DNA of 32,846 nucleotides from an uncultured Sutterella sp. (GTDB lineage Bacteria > Pseudomonadota > Gammaproteobacteria > Burkholderiales > Burkholderiaceae_F), in assembly GCA_905206365.1 (NCBI GenBank), contig CAJLHF010000023.1, positions 1-32,846 on the forward strand, written 5' to 3'. The position numbers and the translations under genes were made by a program. This document shows, piece after piece, positions 23,497 to 32,846 of this stretch (positions are counted from its first letter, which is position 1; each line of letters starts with the position of its first letter). The notes under the pieces were generated by a model. The model made no database searches. It saw only the letters and a program-made list of their open reading frames with translations, and was not told where the DNA came from.

Positions 23497-26331
23497 ATGG
23501 CTCGTCCGACGCTCGACGAAATTCCGAAGCTTTCCCGATTCGTGGAGCGTACGCTCTCGGCCGAAGGACTCGTCGGCGAGACCGAACGTCGCGCCCGACT
23601 CGAAACCTGGGCCGCGTCCCCCGTGACGCGCGAAGCGTTGGCCGAGCAGCTCGATCGGGCCGAAACATCCGAGGTGCTCGCACGACGGCTTCGCGAAGTG
23701 CGGCGCGACCTCATGGCCGTGCTTATCGTGCGCAACGCCACCGGAGCGGCCGACTATTTCGAGGTGGTGCGCACGATGAGCGACTTTGCCGAAGAGGCGG
23801 TCGCGCGTACGGTGGCGGTTCACGTGAGGGAAGCGGCCGCACGCTACGGCGTCCCCTTCGGTGCCTCGGGCGAGCCGACCGATCTGCTCGTGGTCGGTAT
23901 GGGCAAACTCGGTGGACGGGAGCTCAATGTTTCCTCCGACATCGACCTCATTTTTCTCTACAACGAAGACGGCGAAACGCGGCCGACGGAGGAATTCCCC
24001 GATGTGCGTCGCACGCTGAGCGTGCAGGAGTTCTACGAACGCGCGGCCCGACGCATCATTCCCGCGCTCAACGACATCGAGGGGCCTGGCTTCGTATTCC
24101 GCGTCGACATGCGTCTGCGACCCAACGGCGAATCGGGCCCCATCGTCGGCTCAAGCGACATGCTGGAGGAATATCTCTACGCGCAGGGGCGCGATTGGGA
24201 GCGGTTCGCCTGGCTCAAGGGACGCATCGTAAATCGCCCCGTCTTCTCAAGTCCCGAGGTGTTCGAACGGCACGCCACGACCGTCGCCTCGATCGTGCGG
24301 CCCTTTGTTTTTCGCAAGTACCTTGATTTCGGCGCGATCGCGTCGCTCACGAAGTTGCACGAAATGGTCCGTGCGGAAACGGATCGGCGCGAACTCGCGC
24401 GAGGTCTTGAAGGCGTCAACGTGAAGCTCGGTCGCGGCGGGATCCGTGAAATTGAATTCATCACGCAAACGCAACAGGTGATTCGCGGAGGACGCGACGA
24501 GCGGCTGCGCGGCAAGGAAACGCTTGCCATGCTTGCGGCTCTCGCCGACGAAGGAGTCGTGTCCCGCGAAACGGCACAGCGCCTGCGGGAGGAGTACGTC
24601 TTTTTGCGCGACGTGGAGCATGCGTTGCAGTACGTGGACGATCAGCAAACGCAGTGGTTGCCCCGTTCGGGCGACGTGCTTGAACGAGCGGCGGGACTCT
24701 TGGGGCTCACGCCCGAAGCGCTCTGGGAGCGGATTGAGTCCGTTCGGGAGTTCGTCGCGCGTGCTTTTGACAGCGTCTTTCAGGTTGGGGCCGAAAAAGC
24801 CTCGGGCACGTCGGGTTGGCCCGTCGGTTGGTACACGGGAACGAGTACCGCGCGCTCGGCGCTCGGAACCCGACTGCTTGAGCTCGGGTACCCCGAAGAA
24901 CACCTTGCGGAACTCTCGGAGCGCATCGCCGCGCTCGTCACATCGCGCATGGCCCTGCGCTCTGAAGAGGCGCAGGGACGCATGCGCCGACTCGTCGAAT
25001 TCGTTGTCGAAAAGGCCCCTTCCTGGTGCGGCGCCGCAAGCGCCCGGATTCTGCCGCCGTCCGAAGTGCTCGGTCGCTATTTGAAGCTTCTCGAAGCGAT
25101 TGCGGGCCGCTCGACTTACGTGGCGCTTCTCTATCAGTATCCGCGGGCGGCCGAGCGCGTGGGCCGGGTTCTGGCGGCAAGTCGCTGGAGCGCCGACTAC
25201 ATGGTGCGCCATCCCATCGTTCTTGATGAACTCGTCGACGGGCGCGTGCGCGAGATGGACGACTTTTCGCCCGTCGACTGGAGCGCGTGGCGCGACGAGC
25301 TGCACAGTTCGCTTCGAGCGGCCGAAGGCGATGTCGAGCGCCAGATGAACTTGCTGCGCGACGCGCACCACGCGGCGGTTTTCCGGCTCCTCATCGCCGA
25401 CTTGGACGGACACTTCACGGTGGAGCGCCTGGCCGACCAACTCTCGGCGCTCGCCGATGCGACGGTGGCTGAAACGGTCGAACTCGCCTGGGCGAGCCTC
25501 GTTGATGATCCGGAAGTGCGGCCTGCGCATTTTGCGGTGATCGGTTACGGGAAACTCGGCGGCAAAGAGCTCGGCTACCAGAGCGACCTCGATTTGGTGT
25601 TCGTCTACGACGACCCGGATCCGGACGCCGATCGGCTCTACAGCCGGCTGGTTCGTCGCATGATGAGTTGGCTTACGGTACAAACCTCGTCGGGAAAGCT
25701 CTTCGACGTCGATCTGCGTCTGCGTCCGAACGGAGAAAACGGTCTTGCGGTCTGCTCTTTCGAAGCGTTTTCCCGCTATCAGCGCAACGCCGACGGCAAC
25801 GGTGCCTGGTTCTGGGAGCATCAGGCACTTACGCGCGCGCGTTTCGTGGCCGGTGACGCCGCGCTCGGGGAGCGCTTCGAGCGCGAACGGCGCGAGGTGC
25901 TTCGGATGCCCCGCACGCCCGAGAGCGTGCGTCGGGACGTCCTAGCGATGCGCGAAAAAATGCTCGAAGGTCACTCGAACCGCTCCGAAGCGTTCGATCT
26001 GAAGCACGATCGGGGCGGCATGGTGGACGTGGAATTTGCGGTGCAGTGCCTCGTTCTGACGCACGCCGCGACGCATCCCGAGCTCATGAACAATTTCGGC
26101 AATATCCTGCTTCTTGAGATGGCGGCTCGCGCGGGGTTGGTCGACGAGAGGGCGGCGCTCGAAGCGGTGGCCGCCTATCGGCGCTATCGCATGTTGCAAC
26201 ACGAAATCCGCCTCAACGCGGGCGAAGGCATGCCCGCCCGGGTTCCGCACGAACTCGTGGCGGATGAAATTCGGACCGTGCGAACGCTCTGGCGTGCGGT
26301 TTTCGAAACGGACGGCCCCGAGCGCACCTAA
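23497..26331 (+). CDS. glnE: GlnE, bifunctional glutamine synthetase adenylyltransferase/deadenylylase
   Basis: GlnE adds AMP to, or removes it from, glutamine synthetase under control of PII proteins and glutamine. The 944-residue product is full length (E. coli 946). Its two nucleotidyltransferase domains are each marked by G-G-K/R-E-L plus an acidic pair: VVGMGKLGGRELNVSSDIDL near residue 131 (deadenylylase half) and AVIGYGKLGGKELGYQSDLDL near 679 (adenylylase half). Other family motifs are YEREGQDWER-like YAQGRDWERFAW, RGGIREIEF, and DLRLRPNGENG. The start ATG at 23497 has GGAGG 7 bases upstream. It is divergent from yhdP, a common betaproteobacterial order. No confident promoter was found in the 230-base gap. 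Confidence 0.97.
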   Translation: MARPTLDEIPKLSRFVERTLSAEGLVGETERRARLETWAASPVTREALAEQLDRAETSEVLARRLREVRRDLMAVLIVRNATGAADYFEVVRTMSDFAEEAVARTVAVHVREAAARYGVPFGASGEPTDLLVVGMGKLGGRELNVSSDIDLIFLYNEDGETRPTEEFPDVRRTLSVQEFYERAARRIIPALNDIEGPGFVFRVDMRLRPNGESGPIVGSSDMLEEYLYAQGRDWERFAWLKGRIVNRPVFSSPEVFERHATTVASIVRPFVFRKYLDFGAIASLTKLHEMVRAETDRRELARGLEGVNVKLGRGGIREIEFITQTQQVIRGGRDERLRGKETLAMLAALADEGVVSRETAQRLREEYVFLRDVEHALQYVDDQQTQWLPRSGDVLERAAGLLGLTPEALWERIESVREFVARAFDSVFQVGAEKASGTSGWPVGWYTGTSTARSALGTRLLELGYPEEHLAELSERIAALVTSRMALRSEEAQGRMRRLVEFVVEKAPSWCGAASARILPPSEVLGRYLKLLEAIAGRSTYVALLYQYPRAAERVGRVLAASRWSADYMVRHPIVLDELVDGRVREMDDFSPVDWSAWRDELHSSLRAAEGDVERQMNLLRDAHHAAVFRLLIADLDGHFTVERLADQLSALADATVAETVELAWASLVDDPEVRPAHFAVIGYGKLGGKELGYQSDLDLVFVYDDPDPDADRLYSRLVRRMMSWLTVQTSSGKLFDVDLRLRPNGENGLAVCSFEAFSRYQRNADGNGAWFWEHQALTRARFVAGDAALGERFERERREVLRMPRTPESVRRDVLAMREKMLEGHSNRSEAFDLKHDRGGMVDVEFAVQCLVLTHAATHPELMNNFGNILLLEMAARAGLVDERAALEAVAAYRRYRMLQHEIRLNAGEGMPARVPHELVADEIRTVRTLWRAVFETDGPERT

Positions 26332-26413
26332 ACTCAACCGAGCAAGGGGACGCGTATATACGGGCAGGAGCGAAAGCCGTCCGCCGCCGAGTGTTATATT
26401 TTTTCCCTTTCCC

Positions 26414-26432
26414 GGGCGCCCGCACGGCGCCC
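26414..26432 (+). promoter_or_regulatory. GC-rich leader hairpin before the YheT-type gene
   Basis: A perfect 7-bp all-GC stem (26414-26420 with 26426-26432) and 5-base loop sits 24 bases before the start codon and has no T tail, so it is not a classical terminator for glnE. A TATATT-like -10 just upstream (about 26395) would place it in the 5' leader. It may affect translation start or mRNA stability; this is only inference. Confidence 0.35.
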
Positions 26433-26456
26433 GTCTCAGAACGAAAGGTCAATCTC

Positions 26457-27437
26457 ATGTCGCTTACCGTTTCCGACTACAAGGCGCCGGGTTGGTGCCC
26501 GGGGTCTCATCTTCAGACGGTCATTCCTGCCCGTGTGACGCCGCGCCCGAAGGTGACCTATCGGCGCGAGATCCTCGAGACGCCCGACGGAGACGTCGTG
26601 GCCTGGGACTGGGTGACGCCCGAACCCGCCGACCCTCGGGTGCCCGTGTTGATTCATTTTCACGGTCTTGAAGGAGCGAGCGACAGCCACTACGCCGAAG
26701 CGCTCATGCACGAGTGCGTTCGGCGCGGTTGGCGCGGCGTGGTGGCGCACTACCGTACGTGCGGCGGTCTCATGAACCGCAAACCCCGCGCGTATTTCGC
26801 GGGCGATACCGAGGACAACCTGTGGGTGTTGAAGACGGTGCGCGACCGCTTTCCCGAAGCTCCCCGCTATGCGGTGGGAGTGAGCCTCGGGGGCAATCAA
26901 CTATCGAAGTGTCTCGGCGACATCGGTCACGAAGCGTCGGGGCTCGTCGCGGCGGCCGTTTCCGTGTGCGCGCCGCTCGACCTTGTTGCAGGGAGCGAAC
27001 GCATCAGCAAGGGGATGAACATCCTCTACGCGAATATGTTCTTGGAAACCCTCAAAAAGAAGCTTGAGGTCAAGGCCCGCATGTTCCCCGACGTGATCCG
27101 TTCGACCGACGTCGCGCGATGCCGCAACATGTTCGATTTCGACGAGATTTACACGTCGCGGGTGCACGGATTCCGCTCGGCAATGGAGTATTGGCAGAAG
27201 TGTTCTGCCAAAAACGTCCTTGCGAACGTGCGCGTGCCGTTGCTCGTGCTCAACGCGCAGAACGACCCTTTTCTCCCCGCCTGGTCCCTGCCGAAGGAAA
27301 GCGAGGTTGCCTCCTCTGTCACGCTTGACTACCCGAAGGATGGCGGGCATGTGGGTTTCCCCGCAGGGAGTCGCTTTCCGGGGGAACTCACCTACCTGCC
27401 GGGGCGCGTTTGGCGCTTTTTCGAAACCGGAAGTTGA
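26457..27437 (+). CDS. YheT-type alpha/beta hydrolase
   Basis: A 326-residue alpha/beta-hydrolase of the YheT/ABHD1-3 group. It shows the typical N-terminus PGWCPGSHLQTV, the oxyanion region FHGLEGASDSHYA, the group-specific YRTCGGLMN, the nucleophile elbow GVSLGGN with Ser143, the acid D270 in NAQNDPF and the base H298 in GGHVGF. All catalytic residues are present. No signal peptide. Substrates of bacterial YheT proteins are unknown; carboxylesterase activity is presumed. The start ATG at 26457 has AAGG upstream. It lies 125 bases after glnE and 81 before hemH on the same strand. Confidence 0.92.
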   Translation: MSLTVSDYKAPGWCPGSHLQTVIPARVTPRPKVTYRREILETPDGDVVAWDWVTPEPADPRVPVLIHFHGLEGASDSHYAEALMHECVRRGWRGVVAHYRTCGGLMNRKPRAYFAGDTEDNLWVLKTVRDRFPEAPRYAVGVSLGGNQLSKCLGDIGHEASGLVAAAVSVCAPLDLVAGSERISKGMNILYANMFLETLKKKLEVKARMFPDVIRSTDVARCRNMFDFDEIYTSRVHGFRSAMEYWQKCSAKNVLANVRVPLLVLNAQNDPFLPAWSLPKESEVASSVTLDYPKDGGHVGFPAGSRFPGELTYLPGRVWRFFETGS

Positions 27438-27445
27438 GTTCGGGC

Positions 27446-27506
27446 CGCTTTTCTAAAGCGCTCATTAAGTTTGTCGAGCGAAAATGCGTCGTTTTTCCAT
27501 TTTCGC
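27446..27506 (+). promoter_or_regulatory. Two hairpins in the hemH leader
   Basis: A 6-bp stem (27446-27451 with 27455-27460) is followed by a perfect 9-bp stem (27478-27486 with 27498-27506) with an 11-base U-rich loop. The second ends 12 bases before the hemH ATG, where a ribosome-binding site would be expected, and hemH has no obvious Shine-Dalgarno. This suggests translational control or end-of-gene structures for the gene stopping at 27437. Confidence 0.4.
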
Positions 27507-27518
27507 CCTCCTATCGTT

Positions 27519-28547
27519 ATGACGAACCAAGCCGTTCACACCCCGGAGCCGAGCCGCACCGCGGTCCTGTTGATCAATACGGGTTCGCCCGAGGCGCCGA
27601 CGGCGCCGGCCGTTCGCGACTACCTCGCGCAGTTCCTCTCGGACCGCCGAGTCGTGGAGCTTCCGCCCTTGAGGTGGTTGCCGATTCTGCACGGCATCAT
27701 CCTGCGCACGCGCCCTGCCAAGTCCGCAGCTCGCTATCGGGGCGTGTGGACCGACCAGGGCTCACCCCTGATCGTTCACACGCGTCGCACGGCCGAAGCG
27801 CTCGGCCGACGACTTGAGGGCGTACGGGTCGCCTGGGCGATGTGCTACGGGAAACCGTCGGTCGAATCGGTTGTGCGCGAACTCGTCGAATCGGGCGTCG
27901 AGCGGTTGCTCGTTCTGCCCATGTTCGCGCAGTACGCCGCGCAGACGAATGCGGCCGCGTGCGACGCGGTTTTCCGCGCCCTCATGAAGGAGCGGCGTGT
28001 GCCCGCGCTACGCGTCGTTCGCGGTTACCACCGCGAGCCCGCGTACGTTCGCGCGCTCGTGCGTCACATCGAAGACTTCTGGACGCGGGAGGGGCGCCCC
28101 TTCGATGCGGGCGGGGGCAAACTCATGATCAGCTTCCACGGCATCCCGCAGGCGAGTTCCGATCTCGGCGACCCATACGAAGTGGAGTGTCGGGAAACGG
28201 CACAAGCCCTTGCCGAGGCGCTCGGCCTGACGGACGATCAGTGGGTGATGTCGTTTCAGAGCCGGTTCGGTCGCGACGAGTGGTTGAAGCCCTATACGCT
28301 ACCTCTGGCTGAGGAGCTCGCCCGCTCGGGCGTCAAACGCCTTGACGTCGTGTGTCCGGGCTTTGCCGCCGACTGTCTGGAGACGATTGAAGAAATCGAC
28401 GACGAATTGCGGGAGGCGTTCCTGGCGGCGCGCTCCGAGGGCGACGAAGGACAGTTCCGCTACATTCCGGCCCTCAACGCAAGCACCGAAGCGATCGACG
28501 CGTACGTCAAAATTATCGAGCGCGAATTGTGGTCCGACAAGGCTTGA
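27519..28547 (+). CDS. hemH: Ferrochelatase
   Basis: HemH inserts Fe2+ into protoporphyrin IX, the last step of protohaem synthesis, at the inner membrane surface. The 342-residue product shows the N-terminal VLLINTGSPEAP, the AMCYGKPSVESVV stretch, VLPMFAQYAAQTN, the metal-binding His207 in SFHGIP, and the acidic region of CPGFAADCLETIEEI with its catalytic Glu. The start ATG at 27519 has a poor Shine-Dalgarno and is preceded by two hairpins. HemG, which makes the substrate, is in the same window at 13912. The last codons (28543-28547) overlap the -35 element of the grpE promoter, so transcription of grpE begins from inside hemH. Confidence 0.97.
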   Translation: MTNQAVHTPEPSRTAVLLINTGSPEAPTAPAVRDYLAQFLSDRRVVELPPLRWLPILHGIILRTRPAKSAARYRGVWTDQGSPLIVHTRRTAEALGRRLEGVRVAWAMCYGKPSVESVVRELVESGVERLLVLPMFAQYAAQTNAAACDAVFRALMKERRVPALRVVRGYHREPAYVRALVRHIEDFWTREGRPFDAGGGKLMISFHGIPQASSDLGDPYEVECRETAQALAEALGLTDDQWVMSFQSRFGRDEWLKPYTLPLAEELARSGVKRLDVVCPGFAADCLETIEEIDDELREAFLAARSEGDEGQFRYIPALNASTEAIDAYVKIIERELWSDKA

Positions 28548-28571
28548 TTTTCCATCCGTCCGTCCCCATAT
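28543..28571 (+). promoter_or_regulatory. Sigma-32 (RpoH) promoter of grpE
   Basis: CTTGATT at 28543-28549, a 14-base spacer and CCCCATAT at 28564-28571 match the heat-shock consensus CTTGAAA-N(11-15)-CCCCATNT in 13 of 14 specified bases allowing for the final positions of the -35. It overlaps the hemH stop codon. The expected start is near 28578, giving grpE a leader of about 65 nt. Confidence 0.8.
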
Positions 28572-28641
28572 AGAGAGAAACGCATCCATCAATCGCAGCC
28601 GAGCCCGTCCGTTCGGGCCGGCTTCGGAGGAAATTTCAGCA

Positions 28642-29262
28642 ATGACGACGCAGAACCAGAACGAAACGAAGCCCGAAGAAACGACGGCCGAAACGTCCGC
28701 GCCCTGTTGCGGCGCGCAGGAGGCCGCCGACGGCTGTGCGTGCGGTGAAGGCGCGTGCGGCGAGTGCGACAAGGGCGACGAAACGCCCGAAGTGACCGTT
28801 GAGAATCTTCAAACGGCTCTGAAGCTTGCCGAAGCCAAGGTGATCGAACACTACGACCTCTACGTCCGCGCGATGGCCGAACTCGAGAACACGCGTCGCC
28901 GTGCGAGCGAAGAAGTGCAGAAGGCCCACAAGTTCGGTATCGAAAAGTTCGCCGAAAATCTGCTTCCCGTGGTCGACAGCCTCGAAAAGGCGCTCGAACT
29001 CACGAAGGCCGACAACGAGAACCCGATGCGCGAAGGCATGCTCGCCACCTACCGTCAGCTCGTTCACGCCCTCGACATCTCCGGCATGAAGCCGATTGAT
29101 CCGAAGGGTGAAAAGTTCGACCCGCATCACCACCAGGCTATCGCCATGGTGCCCGCCCCCGAGGGGGTCGAGCCCGGCGCCGTGGTTGAAGTCTTCCAGC
29201 GCGGCTGGACGATCGCCGATCGCGTGTTGCGTCCGGCCATGGTGAGCGTGGCTCAGGGCTGA
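28642..29262 (+). CDS. grpE: GrpE, nucleotide exchange factor of DnaK, with Cys-rich N-terminus
   Basis: GrpE dimers release ADP from DnaK. The 206-residue protein has the usual long helix (ENLQTALKLAEAKVIEHYDLYVRAMAELENTRRR, about 53-87), the PVVDSLEKAL four-helix bundle and the beta domain ending in FQRGWTIADRVLRPAMVSV. The first ~45 residues are acidic, as usual, but contain six cysteines (22, 23, 32, 34, 39 and 42) in a C-C-x8-C-x-C-x4-C-x2-C pattern, which I have not seen as a standard part of GrpE. The start ATG at 28642 has GGAGG about 11 bases upstream. It has its own sigma-32 promoter and terminator, so it is separable from dnaK-dnaJ. Confidence 0.96.
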   Translation: MTTQNQNETKPEETTAETSAPCCGAQEAADGCACGEGACGECDKGDETPEVTVENLQTALKLAEAKVIEHYDLYVRAMAELENTRRRASEEVQKAHKFGIEKFAENLLPVVDSLEKALELTKADNENPMREGMLATYRQLVHALDISGMKPIDPKGEKFDPHHHQAIAMVPAPEGVEPGAVVEVFQRGWTIADRVLRPAMVSVAQG

Positions 29263-29298
29263 GGCACGTTGTCCGCCCGGCGCTTCGTGCGCCCGAAG

Positions 29299-29330
29299 GG
29301 AACGTCCGTTGGATGGGCGTTCCTTTTTTT
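29299..29330 (+). terminator. Rho-independent terminator after grpE
   Basis: A 9-bp stem with one G-T wobble (29299-29307 with 29315-29323), a 7-base loop and seven T residues (29324-29330). It lies 36 bases after the grpE stop and separates grpE from dnaK. Confidence 0.9.
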
Positions 29331-29417
29331 ATTCCTCAAGAGACGCCCCGGAAATGATGGGTCGGAGGTCGCGAGACGTAACGAGATGCAAAACGAGGAC
29401 TTTTTTCGGGCTTGCCC

Positions 29418-29445
29418 CTTGAAAAGAAAAACCCCGCCCCCATAT
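29418..29445 (+). promoter_or_regulatory. Sigma-32 (RpoH) promoter of dnaK
   Basis: CTTGAAA at 29418-29424, a 13-base spacer and CCCCATAT at 29438-29445: an exact match to the E. coli heat-shock consensus. A start near 29452 gives a leader of about 130 nt before the dnaK ATG. Confidence 0.9.
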
Positions 29446-29580
29446 ACGGATTAAAGAGCGTTCCGAGGTCCATCGGGGTTTCGGAACAAGGATTTCAGGA
29501 ACCCGCTTCCCCCCCGCAACGTCTTCGGAAGACGAATGCACGGGGCTTGAGGGAGCGGACGACATGAGGAACAAGGAACT

Positions 29581-31491
<1,911 letters not shown>

Positions 31492-31511
31492 CTGGAACCG
31501 CTCGGAGCGCT

Positions 31512-31577
31512 GAAGGGGTCTGAGGAACCCTTCAAAAAGCTCGAGGCAAGGGTCGGTCGATTCGTCGGCCGACCCTT
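31512..31577 (+). promoter_or_regulatory. Two hairpins between dnaK and dnaJ
   Basis: A 9-bp stem with one wobble (31512-31520 with 31525-31533) followed by AAAAA, then a 13-bp stem with one wobble (31548-31560 with 31565-31577) capped by TTCG. The second is followed by TGTCCGATTTATTTTT, an imperfect T tract, so it may be a partial terminator lowering dnaJ relative to dnaK, or an mRNA-stabilising or processing element. Confidence 0.65.
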
Positions 31578-31604
31578 TGTCCGATTTATTTTTACGAGGA
31601 CGAC

Positions 31605-32777
31605 ATGGCTGATCAGGACTATTACGAGGTACTCGGCGTATCCCGCACCGCCACGGCCGACGAAATCAAGAAGGCGTACCGTCGCTTGGCGATGAAGTAT
31701 CACCCCGACCGCAATCAGGGTGACAAGCAGGCCGAAGAGAAGTTCAAGCAGATCGGCGAAGCCTACGCGGTGCTTTCCGACGATCAAAAGCGCGCGGCTT
31801 ACGACCGTTACGGCAAGGCCGGCGTGGATCCGTCGGCGGCGGGCGGCTTCGGAGGTCGAGGCGGCTTCGGGGGCTTCGGCAACATGGGCGGCGCGGACTT
31901 CAGCGAAGCGTTCGGTGACATCTTCTCCGATCTCTTCGGAGGCGGTCGTGCTCAGGGCCGTCAGTCGGCCGGTCCCCAGGCGTATCGCGGCAACGACATG
32001 CGGTTCGATCTGGAGATTTCGCTCGAAGACGCCGCGCGCGGCTGTGAAATGGACATTCGCGTACCCGCGTGGGACGAGTGCAAGACCTGCCACGGTACCG
32101 GGTGTCGCCCGGGGACGTCCAAAAAGACGTGCCCGACCTGCCAGGGTGCGGGTGTCGTTCGCATGTCGAACGGGCTCTTCCACGTGCAGCAGACTTGTCC
32201 GCACTGTCACGGAGCGGGCCAGGTGATCGCCGAGCCGTGCAGCGATTGCCACGGCACCGGTCACGTGCGCACGACGAAGGTGCTTCAGGTTCGCATTCCG
32301 GCTGGCATCAACAACGGGCAGCGCATCCGCTTGTCCGGAAAGGGCGAACCCGGGACGAACGGCGGCGAACCGGGCGACCTCTACGTCGAAATCCGTATCC
32401 GTCCGCACGATATTTTCGAGCGCGATGGCGACGACCTGCACACCGACTTGCCGATTTCCTTCACGACGGCGGCGCTAGGCGGCGAAATCCGCGTGCCCAC
32501 GCTTGAAGGCGACACGCGCATCACGCTGCCCGAAGGCACGCAAAGCGGCAAGACCTTCCGTTTGCGCGGCAAGGGCGTTGCGAACGTGCGTACGGGCGAC
32601 AAGGGGGACCTCTACATTCATGTGGCAATCGAGACGCCGGTGAACCTCTCCGCCAAACAAAAGCAACTTCTGCGCGACTTTGAAGCGTCGTTGAAGGAGG
32701 GGGGCGAAAAGCACAATCCGCGTGCAGAATCGTTCCTCGACCGCATGAAGAACTTTTTCCGTAGTGACTCGGACTGA
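31605..32777 (+). CDS. dnaJ: DnaJ, Hsp40 co-chaperone
   Basis: DnaJ delivers clients to DnaK and stimulates its ATPase. The 390-residue type I DnaJ has the J domain at about 1-70 with HPD at 33-35, a Gly/Phe-rich linker (AAGGFGGRGGFGGFGNMGG), and four CxxCxGxG zinc motifs: CKTCHGTG, CPTCQGAG, CPHCHGAG and CSDCHGTG, then the client-binding beta domains ending at residue 390. The start ATG at 31605 has GAGG upstream. It follows dnaK by 113 bases with two hairpins between and is probably read from the dnaK heat-shock promoter; no separate sigma-32 promoter was found directly upstream. Confidence 0.99.
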   Translation: MADQDYYEVLGVSRTATADEIKKAYRRLAMKYHPDRNQGDKQAEEKFKQIGEAYAVLSDDQKRAAYDRYGKAGVDPSAAGGFGGRGGFGGFGNMGGADFSEAFGDIFSDLFGGGRAQGRQSAGPQAYRGNDMRFDLEISLEDAARGCEMDIRVPAWDECKTCHGTGCRPGTSKKTCPTCQGAGVVRMSNGLFHVQQTCPHCHGAGQVIAEPCSDCHGTGHVRTTKVLQVRIPAGINNGQRIRLSGKGEPGTNGGEPGDLYVEIRIRPHDIFERDGDDLHTDLPISFTTAALGGEIRVPTLEGDTRITLPEGTQSGKTFRLRGKGVANVRTGDKGDLYIHVAIETPVNLSAKQKQLLRDFEASLKEGGEKHNPRAESFLDRMKNFFRSDSD

Positions 32778-32807
32778 GTCTGGTGTTGGTTTGAAAGAAC
32801 GCCAATG

Positions 32808-32844
32808 AAAAAGGCCGTTTCCCATACGGGGAAACGGCCTTTTT
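32808..32844. terminator. Rho-independent terminator after dnaJ
   Basis: A perfect 16-bp stem (32808-32823 with 32829-32844) with a 5-base loop; the arms start with AAAAA and end with TTTTT, so it can work in both directions. It lies 30 bases after the dnaJ stop at the very end of the window. Confidence 0.94.
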
Positions 32845-32846
32845 CG

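Larger units (their letters stand above)
29263..29580. other. 318-bp intergenic region between grpE and dnaK
   Basis: No gene is seen. It holds the grpE terminator (29299-29330), the dnaK sigma-32 promoter (29418-29445) and a dnaK leader of about 130 nt. In the leader, 29460-29466 can pair with 29481-29487 (7 bp) and 29520-29525 with 29529-29534 (6 bp). Confidence 0.7.

Overview
The window is an ordinary, gene-dense stretch of a high-GC Gram-negative chromosome. Gene content and order point to a betaproteobacterium of the order Burkholderiales: glnE is divergent from a yhdP-nit-tldD block, hemH sits directly before grpE-dnaK-dnaJ, and recA-recX are paired. The family Sutterellaceae is my best guess (inference), because a HemG-type protoporphyrinogen oxidase, an SLC13-type dicarboxylate transporter and stand-alone peptidase genes fit an anaerobic, asaccharolytic gut bacterium. 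I see no phage, insertion sequence, CRISPR array, rRNA or toxin-antitoxin locus.

Layout. 1-265: three tRNA-Lys genes on the minus strand (one cut by the window edge), read from a good sigma-70-type promoter at 316-344. 666-3039: recA and recX. 3228-6303: a TerC-family membrane protein, mnmA (minus) and a nitronate-monooxygenase-like gene. 6546-9253: a DASS-family transporter convergent with lrgA-lrgB across a shared terminator. 9376-11860: an S4-domain RNA-binding protein, a GntR/UTRA regulator and an M20 metallopeptidase. 11988-14451: fadD and hemG, both minus. 14827-15084: infA. 15181-23266: a five-gene minus-strand block, yhdP-nit-tldD-plsC-cdsA-like, with ATGA overlaps at nit/tldD and plsC/cdsA-like. 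23497-32777: glnE, a YheT-type hydrolase, hemH and the heat-shock genes grpE, dnaK and dnaJ.

How the genes work together. recA/recX handle recombination and its control. YhdP, PlsC and the CdsA-like protein all relate to the envelope and phospholipids. HemG and HemH catalyse the last two steps of haem synthesis. GrpE-DnaK-DnaJ is the Hsp70 machine; textbook sigma-32 promoters precede both grpE and dnaK, and the grpE promoter begins inside the last codons of hemH.

I did not find a wholly new system. The most interesting signal is that otherwise well-conserved enzyme-family proteins have lost signature catalytic residues: the Nit2-like protein (Cys to Gly and Lys to Arg), the CdsA-like protein (both Asp of the DRxD signature to Ala) and, less certainly, the nitronate-monooxygenase-like protein (His to Ala). 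Other points worth a look are a six-cysteine N-terminus on GrpE, a ~220-residue N-terminal extension on RecX, and several leader hairpins.
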